Source: Clostridium sp. MCC353
GTDB lineage: Bacteria > Bacillota > Clostridia > Lachnospirales > Lachnospiraceae
Assembly: GCF_018785315.1 (NCBI RefSeq)
Contig: NZ_WQPN01000014.1
Coordinates: 1 to 50,380, forward strand
Direction: 5' to 3'
DNA length: 50,380 nucleotides
Shown here: positions 8,557 through 16,387 of the stretch, one piece after another
Numbering within the stretch: position 1 is the first letter of the stretch
Layout of the letters: each line of letters begins with the position of its first letter
Translations under genes and position numbers: made by a program
Notes under the pieces: generated by a model
Database searches by the model: none
What the model was told of the DNA's origin: nothing
Seen by the model: the letters and a program-made list of their open reading frames with translations, nothing else

Positions 8557-9513
8557 ATGAAATGGACGAAGTTTACGTTGTCAACAACCACGGAGGCCGT
8601 GGATCTGGTCAGCTGCATGCTGGATGAAATCGGCATCGAAGGGATTGAAATAGAAGATAATATTCCCCTCACAGAAGCGGAAACAAAGGGGATGTTTATC
8701 GATATCCTTCCGGAACTCCCGCCGGATGAAGGGATTGCAAAAGTAAGCTTTTATCTGGAAGATTTGAATGAGCTGGAAGAAATTCTCAATCAAATCGAAG
8801 AGGGGCTGGACGATTTAAGCCAGTTTGTGGATGTGGGAGAGCGGACCATTTCCATGTCTGAAACAGAGGATAAGGACTGGATTAACAACTGGAAACAGTA
8901 CTTTAAACCGTTTACCGTGGATGATATCCTGATAAAGCCCACATGGGAAACGGTTCCCGAAGAGCATAAGGACAAGCTGCTGATCCAGATTGACCCGGGA
9001 ACCGCATTTGGAACGGGGATGCATGAAACCACACAGTTGTGCATCCGCCAGCTTAAAAAGTATGTGGCCCCGGATTCAAAGATTCTGGACGTGGGTACGG
9101 GCAGCGGCATCCTGGGCATTACGGCTTTAAAGCTGGGGGCAAAAGAGGTGTTCGGAACTGATTTGGATGAATGTGCCATATCGGCGGTGAAAGAGAATAT
9201 GGAAGCCAACGGGATTGACCCGTCTGAATTTTATGTGCTCCAGGGCAACATCATCGATGACAAAGCCGTTCAGGACCAGGCAGGCTGCGAGTGCTATGAT
9301 ATCGTTGTGGCCAATATTCTGGCGGATGTGATCATTCTGCTTCAAAAGGAAATTCCGGTACATTTGAAAAAGGGCGGGATCTTCATCACGTCCGGTATTA
9401 TTAATATGAAAGAAGAGGCTGTGAAAGAGGCCTTTGCCGCCAATGACGCATTCGAAGTGATCGAAATCACCTACCAGGGCGAATGGCTTTCCGTAACGGC
9501 CAGAAAGAAATAG
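8557..9513 (+). CDS. prmA: Ribosomal protein L11 methyltransferase PrmA
   Basis: PrmA uses S-adenosylmethionine to methylate ribosomal protein L11 on several lysines and its N-terminus. The 318-residue length is normal. An N-terminal L11-binding domain (about 1-100) is followed by the methyltransferase domain, with DPGTAFGTGMHETT at 147-160 and the SAM-binding DVGTGSGILG at 178-187. NILADVI matches the catalytic NPP-like region. GGAGGAAG lies just before the ATG. The rsmE gene starts 11 bases after the stop, an order conserved in Firmicutes, so the two are probably co-transcribed. Confidence 0.96.
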   Translation: MKWTKFTLSTTTEAVDLVSCMLDEIGIEGIEIEDNIPLTEAETKGMFIDILPELPPDEGIAKVSFYLEDLNELEEILNQIEEGLDDLSQFVDVGERTISMSETEDKDWINNWKQYFKPFTVDDILIKPTWETVPEEHKDKLLIQIDPGTAFGTGMHETTQLCIRQLKKYVAPDSKILDVGTGSGILGITALKLGAKEVFGTDLDECAISAVKENMEANGIDPSEFYVLQGNIIDDKAVQDQAGCECYDIVVANILADVIILLQKEIPVHLKKGGIFITSGIINMKEEAVKEAFAANDAFEVIEITYQGEWLSVTARKK

Positions 9514-9524
9514 AGGAAACAGAC

Positions 9525-10268
9525 GTGTATCATTTTTTTGTACATCCGGATCAGATATCAGAAAGCCAAATCCGGATTCAGGGAAGAGATGTAAACCATA
9601 TTAAGAACGTTCTGCGGATGAGATGCGGGGAAGAGATTCTCATCAGCAATGGCCAGGATAAGGATTACCGCTGCCGGATTACGGAAATCTGCCCGGATGT
9701 GGTGATTTCCCACATTCTGTCCGTGGATGAAGAGGGCACGGAACTTCCGGCCAGGCTTTTCCTGTTTCAGGGACTTCCGAAAAGTGATAAAATGGAGCTG
9801 ATCATACAGAAAGCGGTGGAACTGGGCGTTTATCAGATCATTCCGGTGGCCACAAAACGGACCATCGTAAAACTGGACGCCAAAAAAGAAGAGGCGAAGG
9901 TCAGGCGCTGGAACAGCATCTGCGAAAGCGCCGCCAAACAGTCCAAACGCATTGTGATCCCGGAAGTGACGGGAATTATGACATTTGGCCAGGCGCTGGA
10001 ATATGCGGGGGAATTCGACTGCAATCTGATCCCCTATGAACTGGCTGAGGGGATGGCCGGGACGAAAGAGGCGTTGGGCCGGATTAAAGCCGGGATGAGC
10101 GTGGGCATTTTCATCGGGCCGGAAGGCGGGTTTGAAGAGACGGAAATCCAACTGGCAGAGTCCAGGAACGTAAAACCCATATCCCTGGGGAAACGGATTT
10201 TAAGGACTGAAACCGCGGGATTGACAGCTTTGTCCATCTTGATGTATCATCTGGAAAGCGGGATATAA
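9525..10268 (+). CDS. rsmE: 16S rRNA m3U1498 methyltransferase RsmE
   Basis: RsmE methylates uridine 1498 of 16S rRNA. The 247-residue protein has a PUA-like N-terminal part (about 1-70) and a SPOUT methyltransferase domain. The knot is visible in IGPEGGFEETEI and SLGKRILRTETAGLTALSIL, both standard RsmE motifs. GTG 9525 is chosen because GAGGA at 9513-9517 sits at good distance. The in-frame ATG at 9483 would overlap prmA by 31 bases and lacks a binding site. Confidence 0.94.
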   Translation: MYHFFVHPDQISESQIRIQGRDVNHIKNVLRMRCGEEILISNGQDKDYRCRITEICPDVVISHILSVDEEGTELPARLFLFQGLPKSDKMELIIQKAVELGVYQIIPVATKRTIVKLDAKKEEAKVRRWNSICESAAKQSKRIVIPEVTGIMTFGQALEYAGEFDCNLIPYELAEGMAGTKEALGRIKAGMSVGIFIGPEGGFEETEIQLAESRNVKPISLGKRILRTETAGLTALSILMYHLESGI

Positions 10269-10280
10269 GGGACAGACTTA

Positions 10281-10401
10281 TTACGCTCAAATTTGTGACG
10301 GAGCCGCAAATTTGAAGCGCGGCTGAGAATGTGGAATTTTCAGCGCGTGCCTGCGCAGCGTAAAATTTGCGCATCAAAACGCTCCGGCATGGAGGAAACA
10401 T
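10281..10401 (+). promoter_or_regulatory. Dispersed structured leader element, copy 1 (upstream of nifS)
   Basis: Hairpin 1 is CAAATTTG/CAAATTTG (10288-10314) with CGGAGC in its loop (10299-10304). Hairpin 2 is GCTGAGAAT/ATTTTCAGC (10322-10344). A third stem GCGCA/TGCGC follows. The end reads GCTCCG GCAT GGAGGA (10381-10396). CTCC can pair with GGAG and hide the Shine-Dalgarno site of nifS. Alternatively, GCTCCG can pair with the CGGAGC loop and free it. The same layout recurs at 48374-48570. Seen directly: the sequences and pairings. Inferred: a switch. Confidence 0.6.
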
Positions 10402-11556
10402 ATGGAAGCATATTTTGATAATTCCGCTACCACCAAGGTGCTGGACAGCGTGAAGGATATCGTGATAAAAACCATGACAGAGGATTACGGAAATCCCTCT
10501 GCCAAACATTTAAAAGGCGTGGAGGCGGAGCGGTATATCCGCTGGGCGAGAGAAGAGATCGCTAAAACTTTAAAAGTGAAGGAAAAAGATATTCTGTTCA
10601 CCTCAGGCGGTTCGGAATCCAACAACATGGCCCTGATCGGCACTGCGCTGGCCAATAAACGGGCGGGAAACCACATCATAACCACCAATATTGAGCATCC
10701 TTCCATTTATAATACCCTCAGCTATGTGGAAAGCCTGGGGTTTGAAGTGACGTATTTAGAGGTGGATGAAAAGGGGCATATCAGCCTGGAAGAATTAAAA
10801 GAGGCGGTCCGCCCGGAGACAATCCTGGTATCCGTCATGTATGTGAATAATGAAGTCGGCGCGGTGGAGCCGGTGGAGGAGATTTCAAAGGTCATCAAGG
10901 CCAAAAATCCCGGCGCCATATTCCATGTGGACGCCATTCAGGGATATGGAAAGTTCCGCATCTACCCCAAACGCCAGGGGATCGACCTTCTGAGCGTCAG
11001 CGGCCATAAGATCCATGGGCCGAAAGGGGTGGGGTTCTTATATATCGATGAAAAAATCAAGGTAAAACCTCTGATTTACGGCGGCGGCCAGCAAAAGGGC
11101 ATGCGTTCCGGCACGGAAAATGTTCCCGGAGTTGCAGGCTTAGGAGCGGCGGCCAAAGAAGCTTATACGAATTTTGATGAAAAAATCAACGCTCTTTACC
11201 AGCTGAAGGATTATATGATCGACCGGATTGGGGAGATTGAAGGCGCCCATGTGAATTCAGAAAAAGGCCATGGCGGCGCGCCGCAGATTGTCAGCGTCAG
11301 CTTTGAAGGCATTAAAAGCGAAGTCCTGCTTCACGCGCTGGAGGATAAGGGGATTTATGTATCATCCGGTTCCGCCTGTTCTTCCAACCATCCTTCGGTC
11401 AGCGGCACGCTGCGGGGAATCGGCGTGAAAAAAGAGCTTTTAGATTCCACCCTCCGCTTCAGTTTTTGCGTGTTCAATACCAAAGAAGAAGTGGACTATT
11501 GCATTGAAACATTGAAAGAACTGCTGCCGGTGCTCCGGCGTTATACAAGAATGTAA
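10402..11556 (+). CDS. Cysteine desulfurase (NifS/IscS family)
   Basis: This PLP enzyme takes sulfur from cysteine as a persulfide. The 384-residue protein starts EAYFDNSATTKV, as the family does. The PLP lysine is K203 in SGHKIHGPKG, and the catalytic Cys326 lies in SSGSACSSNHPSV. It is of group I/II intermediate NifS type, with the loop in place. GGAGGA at 10391-10396 is the binding site. ThiI follows 44 bases later, so its main partner here is probably ThiI in tRNA 4-thiouridine synthesis. No iscU or mnmA is present nearby. Confidence 0.94.
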   Translation: MEAYFDNSATTKVLDSVKDIVIKTMTEDYGNPSAKHLKGVEAERYIRWAREEIAKTLKVKEKDILFTSGGSESNNMALIGTALANKRAGNHIITTNIEHPSIYNTLSYVESLGFEVTYLEVDEKGHISLEELKEAVRPETILVSVMYVNNEVGAVEPVEEISKVIKAKNPGAIFHVDAIQGYGKFRIYPKRQGIDLLSVSGHKIHGPKGVGFLYIDEKIKVKPLIYGGGQQKGMRSGTENVPGVAGLGAAAKEAYTNFDEKINALYQLKDYMIDRIGEIEGAHVNSEKGHGGAPQIVSVSFEGIKSEVLLHALEDKGIYVSSGSACSSNHPSVSGTLRGIGVKKELLDSTLRFSFCVFNTKEEVDYCIETLKELLPVLRRYTRM

Positions 11557-11600
11557 GCAGTCGGAAAAGAGGCCGCCGGAGGCGGAATATGGAGGTAAGA

Positions 11601-12782
11601 ATGCAGTACAAATCATTTTTGATAAAATATGCGGAAATCGGTACAAAGGGAAAAAACCGGTATTTATTTGAAGATGCGCTGATCAAACAGATACGCCATG
11701 GGTTAAAGACCGTGGACGGGGAATTTGCTGTGACCAAGGAATCGGGGCGCATCTATGTGGACTGCAAAGGGGAATATGATTATGAAGAGCTGATCGAAGC
11801 CTTAAAAAAGGTGTTCGGCATCGCCTGGATCTGCCCCATGGTGCAGATTGAATCCAAAGACTATGAGAACCTGAAAAAAGAAGTGGTCTCTTATATGGAT
11901 GAAGTATATCCGGATAAACAGATCACCTTTAAAGTGGATGCCCGCCGGGCGGATAAGAACTATCCCGTAACATCGGAGCAGATCAACCGGGATATGGGAG
12001 AAGTGATCCTGAACGCGTTTCCGGAGATAAAAGTGGATGTCCACAAACCGGATGTCATGCTTCATGTGGAAATCAGGAATAAGGTGAATATCTACTCTCT
12101 GATGATCCCGGGAGCGGGCGGAATGCCGGTGGGAACCAACGGAAAGGCCATGCTCTTATTGTCGGGCGGCATCGACAGCCCGGTGGCGGGGTATATGATC
12201 GCAAAGAGGGGCGTTAAAATCGACGCTGTCTATTTCCATGCGCCGCCTTATACCAGTGAAAGGGCTAAGCAGAAGGTGGTGGATTTAGCGAAGCTGGTGG
12301 CCCGTTATTCAGGCCCGATCCAGCTCCATGTGGTCAATTTTACGGATATCCAGCTCTACATCTATGAACAGTGCCCCCATGAGGAACTGACCATTATCAT
12401 GCGCCGTTATATGATGAGAATCGCCCAGACCATAGCGGAAAACACCGGATGTATCGGCCTTATTACGGGAGAGAGCATCGGACAGGTGGCTTCCCAGACC
12501 ATGCAGTCTCTGGCTGCAACCAATGAAGTCTGCACCATGCCCGTATACCGTCCGGTCATCGGCTTTGACAAACAGGAAATCATCGATGTGTCGGAAAAGA
12601 TCGGCACCTATGAAACATCCATTCTGCCTTTTGAAGACTGCTGCACCATATTTGTGGCAAAGCATCCTGTTACTAAGCCGAATTTGAATATGATAAGGAA
12701 ATCAGAGACAAAACTGGAAGAGAAGATTGAAGAGATGGTGAAGACTGCCATTGAAACGGCTGAAACCGTTTGGTGCGATTAA
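11601..12782 (+). CDS. thiI: tRNA 4-thiouridine synthase ThiI
   Basis: ThiI adenylates tRNA uridine 8 and transfers sulfur to it. The protein has the N-terminal ferredoxin-like and THUMP domains (about 1-165) and a PP-loop ATPase domain with LLLSGGIDSPVAGYM at about 185-199. The C-terminal rhodanese domain of the E. coli enzyme is absent, as in most Firmicutes, so a dedicated desulfurase must deliver sulfur; nifS directly upstream fits. ATG 11601 gives the conserved start MQYKSFLIKYAEIGTKG and follows GGAGG at 11591. ATG 11589 also has a good GGAGG (11578-11582) and would add four residues. Confidence 0.95.
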   Translation: MQYKSFLIKYAEIGTKGKNRYLFEDALIKQIRHGLKTVDGEFAVTKESGRIYVDCKGEYDYEELIEALKKVFGIAWICPMVQIESKDYENLKKEVVSYMDEVYPDKQITFKVDARRADKNYPVTSEQINRDMGEVILNAFPEIKVDVHKPDVMLHVEIRNKVNIYSLMIPGAGGMPVGTNGKAMLLLSGGIDSPVAGYMIAKRGVKIDAVYFHAPPYTSERAKQKVVDLAKLVARYSGPIQLHVVNFTDIQLYIYEQCPHEELTIIMRRYMMRIAQTIAENTGCIGLITGESIGQVASQTMQSLAATNEVCTMPVYRPVIGFDKQEIIDVSEKIGTYETSILPFEDCCTIFVAKHPVTKPNLNMIRKSETKLEEKIEEMVKTAIETAETVWCD

Positions 12783-12850
12783 ATGATAGATCAAGAAGGA
12801 ATCCCGATTGCGGGATTCTCCGCCTGTGGAGGAGCACGTTCCTGTAGAAT

Positions 12851-12880
12851 AAAAAAAGATGCTTCGCAAGAAGCATCTTT
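12851..12880. terminator. Bidirectional terminator between thiI and the HPr-like gene
   Basis: AAAGATGCTT and AAGCATCTTT pair around CGCAAG. An A-run precedes and a T-run follows, so it can end transcripts from both convergent genes. A second stem, GAATCCC/GGGATTC (about 12799-12818), lies just upstream without a T-run. Confidence 0.85.
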
Positions 12881-12896
12881 CTATATGAAATAATAA

Positions 12897-13130
12897 TTAC
12901 GCGATGATGTATGGACTTAAAATACTCATGATTTCGTCAATGTTGCTTTCCGCATGAATGTTTAAATCTATCGGTTTAGAAAGATCCAGGCTGAAGATAC
13001 CCATAATGGACTTTGCGTCAATAACGTATCTGCCGGATACTAAATCAAAATCTACATCAAATTTAGTCAAATCATTAACAAATGATTTCACTTTATCAAT
13101 TGAGTTTAAAGAAATACGAACTGTTTTCAT
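12897..13130 (-). CDS. HPr-like protein lacking the phosphocarrier histidine
   Basis: The 77-residue protein has the HPr fold signature, best seen as AKSIMGIFSLDLSKPI (39-54), which matches the Ser46 region of HPr (KSIMGVMSL); Ser41 is the Ser46 equivalent. The His15 motif of HPr (GIHARP) is missing: that region reads NSIDKVKS, and no histidine occurs before residue 59. It therefore cannot carry phosphate as HPr does, but could still be a target of HPr kinase, like Crh in Bacillus. A strong AAGGAGG site precedes the ATG on this strand. It stands alone between two rightward genes. Catabolite-control function is inference. Confidence 0.8.
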   Translation of the reverse strand: MKTVRISLNSIDKVKSFVNDLTKFDVDFDLVSGRYVIDAKSIMGIFSLDLSKPIDLNIHAESNIDEIMSILSPYIIA

Positions 13131-13204
13131 GTAAAAACCTCCTTGTAATGGTTACACTTTTTATTGTATGACTGGGCTTTTCCACCCGCCCTCGTCTTAG
13201 TTAA

Positions 13205-13233
13205 ATACTACAGATCAATGGTATAAAAGTCAA
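13205..13233 (-). promoter_or_regulatory. Promoter of the HPr-like gene
   Basis: On the reverse strand TTGACT (13233-13228) and TAGTAT (13210-13205) are 17 bases apart, about 75 bases upstream of the start codon. No cre-like site was recognised. Confidence 0.5.
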
Positions 13234-13292
13234 TAGTTAGATTGCATGAAAAATGAGTTAAGAAACTGTAAAATTAGATGGGAGAATACAAA

Positions 13293-14606
13293 ATGAGAAA
13301 AGCCGCCTTTCACAATCTTGGGTGCAAGGTAAATTCTTATGAAACAGAGGCAATGCAGCAGCTTTTAGAGGAGGCAGGCTATGAAATAGTGCCTTTTAAG
13401 GAGGGCGCGGACGTCTATATTATCAATACCTGTTCCGTGACCAACATTGCGGACAGAAAGTCCCGCCAGATGCTTCATAAAGCAAAAAAAATGAACCCGG
13501 ATTCCGCGGTTGTAGCCGTAGGCTGTTACGTCCAGGCCGCCGGTGAAGAGCTGAAAAAGGATCCGGCCGTGGACCTGATTGTGGGAAATAACAGAAAAGC
13601 GGAACTGGTTTCCATTCTGGAAGATTATTTCAACAGCCGCATGGGAGAAGATCCTGTAATAGATATCGGGAAAACCCACGAATATGAAAATTTAAGCATC
13701 AGCCGGATCGCGGACCATACCAGGGCATTTATCAAGGTACAGGACGGATGCAACCAGTTCTGCAGCTACTGCATCATCCCCTATACGAGAGGGCGTGTGA
13801 GAAGCCGGAGTTTGGAAGATGTGGTGGAAGAGGCCGGGCGTCTGGCGGACGCGGGTTACTCTGAAGTGGTGCTCACCGGAATCCATTTAAGCTCTTACGG
13901 GATCGATTTCCCGGAAGAAAAGAAAGAAGATCTGCTGGGGCTGATTAAAAGAATCCACCAGATTGAGAAGATTAAGAGAATCCGTCTCGGTTCTTTGGAA
14001 CCCAGAATTGTGACGGAAGCATTTGCCGGAGAGCTGTCAAAATTGTCAAAAATATGTCCTCATTTCCATCTTTCCCTCCAGAGCGGATGTGATGAGACGC
14101 TAAAGCGGATGAACCGGCGCTATGATACCGGGGAATACGAGGCGTGCTGTGAAAACCTGCGCCGTTTTTTCGATAATCCGGCCATAACCACCGATGTGAT
14201 CGTGGGATTTCCGGGGGAGACGGAGGAAGAGTTTGAGCAGACCAGAGCCTGCCTGGAACGGATACATTTTTATGAAATGCACGTGTTTAAATATTCAAAA
14301 CGCCAGGGGACCAGGGCGGCTGCCATGGAAAACCAGGTGCCGGAACCGGTTAAGGCTTCCCGTAGCGACGTGCTTTTAAAGCTGGACGAATCCATGTCAA
14401 AAGAGTACCGTCTGAGCTGTCTGGGGTCCGTTAAGGAAGTGCTTTTGGAGGAAAAAATCACCATAAACGGCAGGGATTACATGATCGGCCATACAAAGGA
14501 ATATGTGAAGGCCGTGGTTCCATACGAAGGCCCCGGACAGAAGAATCAGCTGATTTCCGGCCGTCTGGATCATATGTTGACTGACGAAATTGTCTATTTA
14601 GTATAA
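13293..14606 (+). CDS. mtaB: tRNA t6A37 methylthiotransferase MtaB
   Basis: This radical-SAM enzyme converts t6A37 of tRNA to ms2t6A. The N-terminal UPF0004 domain has the cluster cysteines C11, C47 and C78. The radical-SAM motif CNQFCSYC gives C153, C157 and C160. A C-terminal TRAM-like part covers about residues 375-437. The start FHNLGCKVNSYETEAM is typical of MtaB rather than MiaB. ATG 13293 follows GGGAG at 13280-13284; the earlier ATG at 13278 overlaps that site. It stands before the ireB block but ireB has its own promoter. Confidence 0.93.
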   Translation: MRKAAFHNLGCKVNSYETEAMQQLLEEAGYEIVPFKEGADVYIINTCSVTNIADRKSRQMLHKAKKMNPDSAVVAVGCYVQAAGEELKKDPAVDLIVGNNRKAELVSILEDYFNSRMGEDPVIDIGKTHEYENLSISRIADHTRAFIKVQDGCNQFCSYCIIPYTRGRVRSRSLEDVVEEAGRLADAGYSEVVLTGIHLSSYGIDFPEEKKEDLLGLIKRIHQIEKIKRIRLGSLEPRIVTEAFAGELSKLSKICPHFHLSLQSGCDETLKRMNRRYDTGEYEACCENLRRFFDNPAITTDVIVGFPGETEEEFEQTRACLERIHFYEMHVFKYSKRQGTRAAAMENQVPEPVKASRSDVLLKLDESMSKEYRLSCLGSVKEVLLEEKITINGRDYMIGHTKEYVKAVVPYEGPGQKNQLISGRLDHMLTDEIVYLV

Positions 14607-14637
14607 AAAAGACAGAAAGTTTTAATAAATATTTTCC

Positions 14638-14666
14638 TTGCCGAAAGTTATAATATGGTTTAGAAT
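14638..14666 (+). promoter_or_regulatory. Promoter of ireB
   Basis: TTGCCG (14638-14643) and TAGAAT (14661-14666) are 17 bases apart, with the start codon 31 bases on. An overlapping TATAAT at 14649 has no matching -35. Confidence 0.5.
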
Positions 14667-14697
14667 AGAGTAGAACAGTAAAAGGACGTGATTACAG

Positions 14698-14958
14698 ATG
14701 GGCGATATTCATAACACACAGTATTTTAAAGCAGTACAAGAGAATAAGCTGGATGTAAGCCAGGTATTAGAGCAGGTTTATATTGCCCTGACAGAGAAGG
14801 GATATAATCCGGTCAACCAGATTGTCGGATATATTATGTCTGGAGATCCAACCTATATTACCAGCCACAAGAGCGCCAGAAGCCTGATCATGAAAGTGGA
14901 ACGTGATGAGATTCTGGAGGAACTGCTGGCTGTCTACATTGATTCGAAGCTTAAATAG
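14698..14958 (+). CDS. ireB: IreB family regulatory phosphoprotein (UPF0297)
   Basis: The 86-residue protein matches the UPF0297/IreB family across its length (for example VLEQVYIALTEKGYNPVNQIVGY and SGDPTYITSHKSARS). In Enterococcus IreB is a substrate of the Ser/Thr kinase IreK and lowers cephalosporin resistance. The binding site is AAAGGACG. In Firmicutes this gene (yrzL in Bacillus) sits directly before ruvX and a DUF1292 gene, exactly as here, although a 200-base gap with RNA-like structure separates it from ruvX in this window. Confidence 0.93.
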   Translation: MGDIHNTQYFKAVQENKLDVSQVLEQVYIALTEKGYNPVNQIVGYIMSGDPTYITSHKSARSLIMKVERDEILEELLAVYIDSKLK

Positions 14959-15001
14959 CGATATTTTTGGAACGTTGAGGCGTGAAGATTTGCAAAAGAT
15001 G

Positions 15002-15134
15002 ACTGTCAGATACTGTTAAGAAACAGGCTTTGACAGTCAAATTATTAAGCACATAAGAGAACCGGCCCGCCGGGGGCGCGGGTAAGGACGGATGAACAGT
15101 TGGGGCAGAGCCAGCTAGTTTTTTTGTGCTTAAA
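15002..15134 (+). ncRNA. Possible structured RNA with terminator between ireB and ruvX
   Basis: GACTGTCA/TGACAGTC form a stem near 15000-15038. TTAAGCACA (about 15045) and TGTGCTTAA (about 15125) bracket a GC-rich core that includes CCCGC/GCGGG and AGTTGG/CCAGCT stems. The last stem is followed by seven Ts (15119-15125), as in a terminator. It may be a small RNA, a leader or simply the ireB terminator. I do not recognise a known RNA family. Confidence 0.35.
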
Positions 15135-15165
15135 AAAAGAATAGATGCAGAAAGAACGGGAATAT

Positions 15166-15588
15166 ATGAGAGTTATGGGATTGGATTACGGTTCCAGGAC
15201 CGTTGGCGTCGCAGTCTGTGATCCGCTGGGACTGACAGCGCAGGCCCTGGAAACGATTACCCGCGATGAAGAGAACAAATTGCGTCCGACCCTGAGACGG
15301 ATTGAGGCATTGATTGCAGAATACAAGATTGAAACCATAGTTTTAGGTTATCCTAAGAATATGGATGATTCCATCGGTGAGCGTGCCCAAAAAACGGAAG
15401 AATTTAAGCGGATGCTTGAAAAACGTACCGGATTAGAGGTTATACTGTGGGATGAGAGGCTGACGACTGTGGCGGCCAATGAGATATTGATAGAAAGCGG
15501 GGTCCGCAGGGAAGACCGCAAAAAAGTAATTGATAAAATTGCCGCTGGGCTGATCCTTCAGGGATATTTGGATTACCGCGGTGAATAA
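15166..15588 (+). CDS. ruvX: Holliday junction resolvase-like / pre-16S rRNA nuclease RuvX (YqgF)
   Basis: The RNase H-fold protein of 140 residues begins [20 protein letters not shown], with the first catalytic aspartate in [16 protein letters not shown] and [11 protein letters not shown] supply the other acidic residues, as in YqgF. The family processes the 5' end of 16S rRNA. ATG 15166 matches the usual family start; ATG 15145 would add seven residues that are not conserved and has no better binding site. The Cys in place of Ser in AVCDP is a minor change. Confidence 0.93.
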   Translation: MRVMGLDYGSRTVGVAVCDPLGLTAQALETITRDEENKLRPTLRRIEALIAEYKIETIVLGYPKNMDDSIGERAQKTEEFKRMLEKRTGLEVILWDERLTTVAANEILIESGVRREDRKKVIDKIAAGLILQGYLDYRGE

Positions 15589-15612
15589 TAACAGGAACGG
15601 GGATTTAATCGA

Positions 15613-15888
15613 ATGGAAGAAAAGAAAATTGTGATGGTGACGGATACCGGAGAAGAAGTGGAGTTTTACGTGCTGGAAGAGACCAGGATTAACGGGATGA
15701 ATTATCTTTTGGTTACGGATTCGGAAGAAGATGACGATGAAGGTGAATGCTACGTTCTGAAGGATATATCTAAGGCTGATGAGGAAGAAGCAGTCTATGA
15801 ATTTGTGGAAGACGATGATGAGATAGATTATTTGTTTAAGATTTTTACGGAATTGATGGAAGACATGGATGTTGAAATTAAGAAGTAA
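15613..15888 (+). CDS. DUF1292 family protein
   Basis: The 91-residue protein is strongly acidic (about one third Asp and Glu), with the DUF1292 pattern of a short beta-rich core (EEVEFYVLEETRINGMNYLLV) and a second strand pair around ECYVLKDIS. The family is the yrzB gene that follows yrrK/ruvX in Firmicutes. Its function is not known. It lies 24 bases after ruvX and 13 bases before fur, so it is in the same operon. Confidence 0.88.
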   Translation: MEEKKIVMVTDTGEEVEFYVLEETRINGMNYLLVTDSEEDDDEGECYVLKDISKADEEEAVYEFVEDDDEIDYLFKIFTELMEDMDVEIKK

Positions 15889-15901
15889 TTGAGGAGATTT
15901 C

Positions 15902-16387
15902 ATGGACCAGGCAGTTTTTAAGGATATGCTGAGAGAAAAAGGCCTTAAAGTGACAAACCAAAGACTTACCGTTCTGGAGACGATGGCTTCCCACCCGGAA
16001 GAACATTTGACTACGGAAGAGATCTATGATCTGGTAAGGGAAAAAGAGCCGGAGATTGGACTGGCAACTGTTTACAGGACCGTACAGGTACTGTTTGATT
16101 TACAATTGATTGACAAAGTCAGCTTTGATGACGGATTTATCCGGTATGAACTGCGTGGAGCGGATCAGAGTTCCGGGCATCAGCATCATCATGCGATTTG
16201 CAATATATGTGGAAAAATATATTCGTTTCAGGACGATTTATTGGATACATTAGAACAGGCGTTATATGACAATATGGGATTTGTGGTGACAAATCATGAA
16301 GTCAAATTATATGGCACCTGCAGAACATGTATGGATAAATTGCAGAAAGAGGCGGATGGGAAAAAGAAAACGGAGGAATCAGATTGA
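15902..16387 (+). CDS. Fur family transcriptional regulator
   Basis: The 161-residue protein has a winged helix DNA-binding domain (about 1-85, with GLKVTNQRLTVLETM and IGLATVYRTVQVL) and a dimerisation domain. The metal sites show as HQHHH (93-97), C100-x2-C103 and C140-x2-C143, so the structural zinc site is complete. It could be Fur, PerR or Zur; sequence alone does not separate them safely. GAGGAG precedes the ATG. The gene ends inside the start of the RNase J gene (TTG at 16384). Its placement in the yrr block is typical of Lachnospiraceae-like genomes. Confidence 0.9.
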   Translation: MDQAVFKDMLREKGLKVTNQRLTVLETMASHPEEHLTTEEIYDLVREKEPEIGLATVYRTVQVLFDLQLIDKVSFDDGFIRYELRGADQSSGHQHHHAICNICGKIYSFQDDLLDTLEQALYDNMGFVVTNHEVKLYGTCRTCMDKLQKEADGKKKTEESD

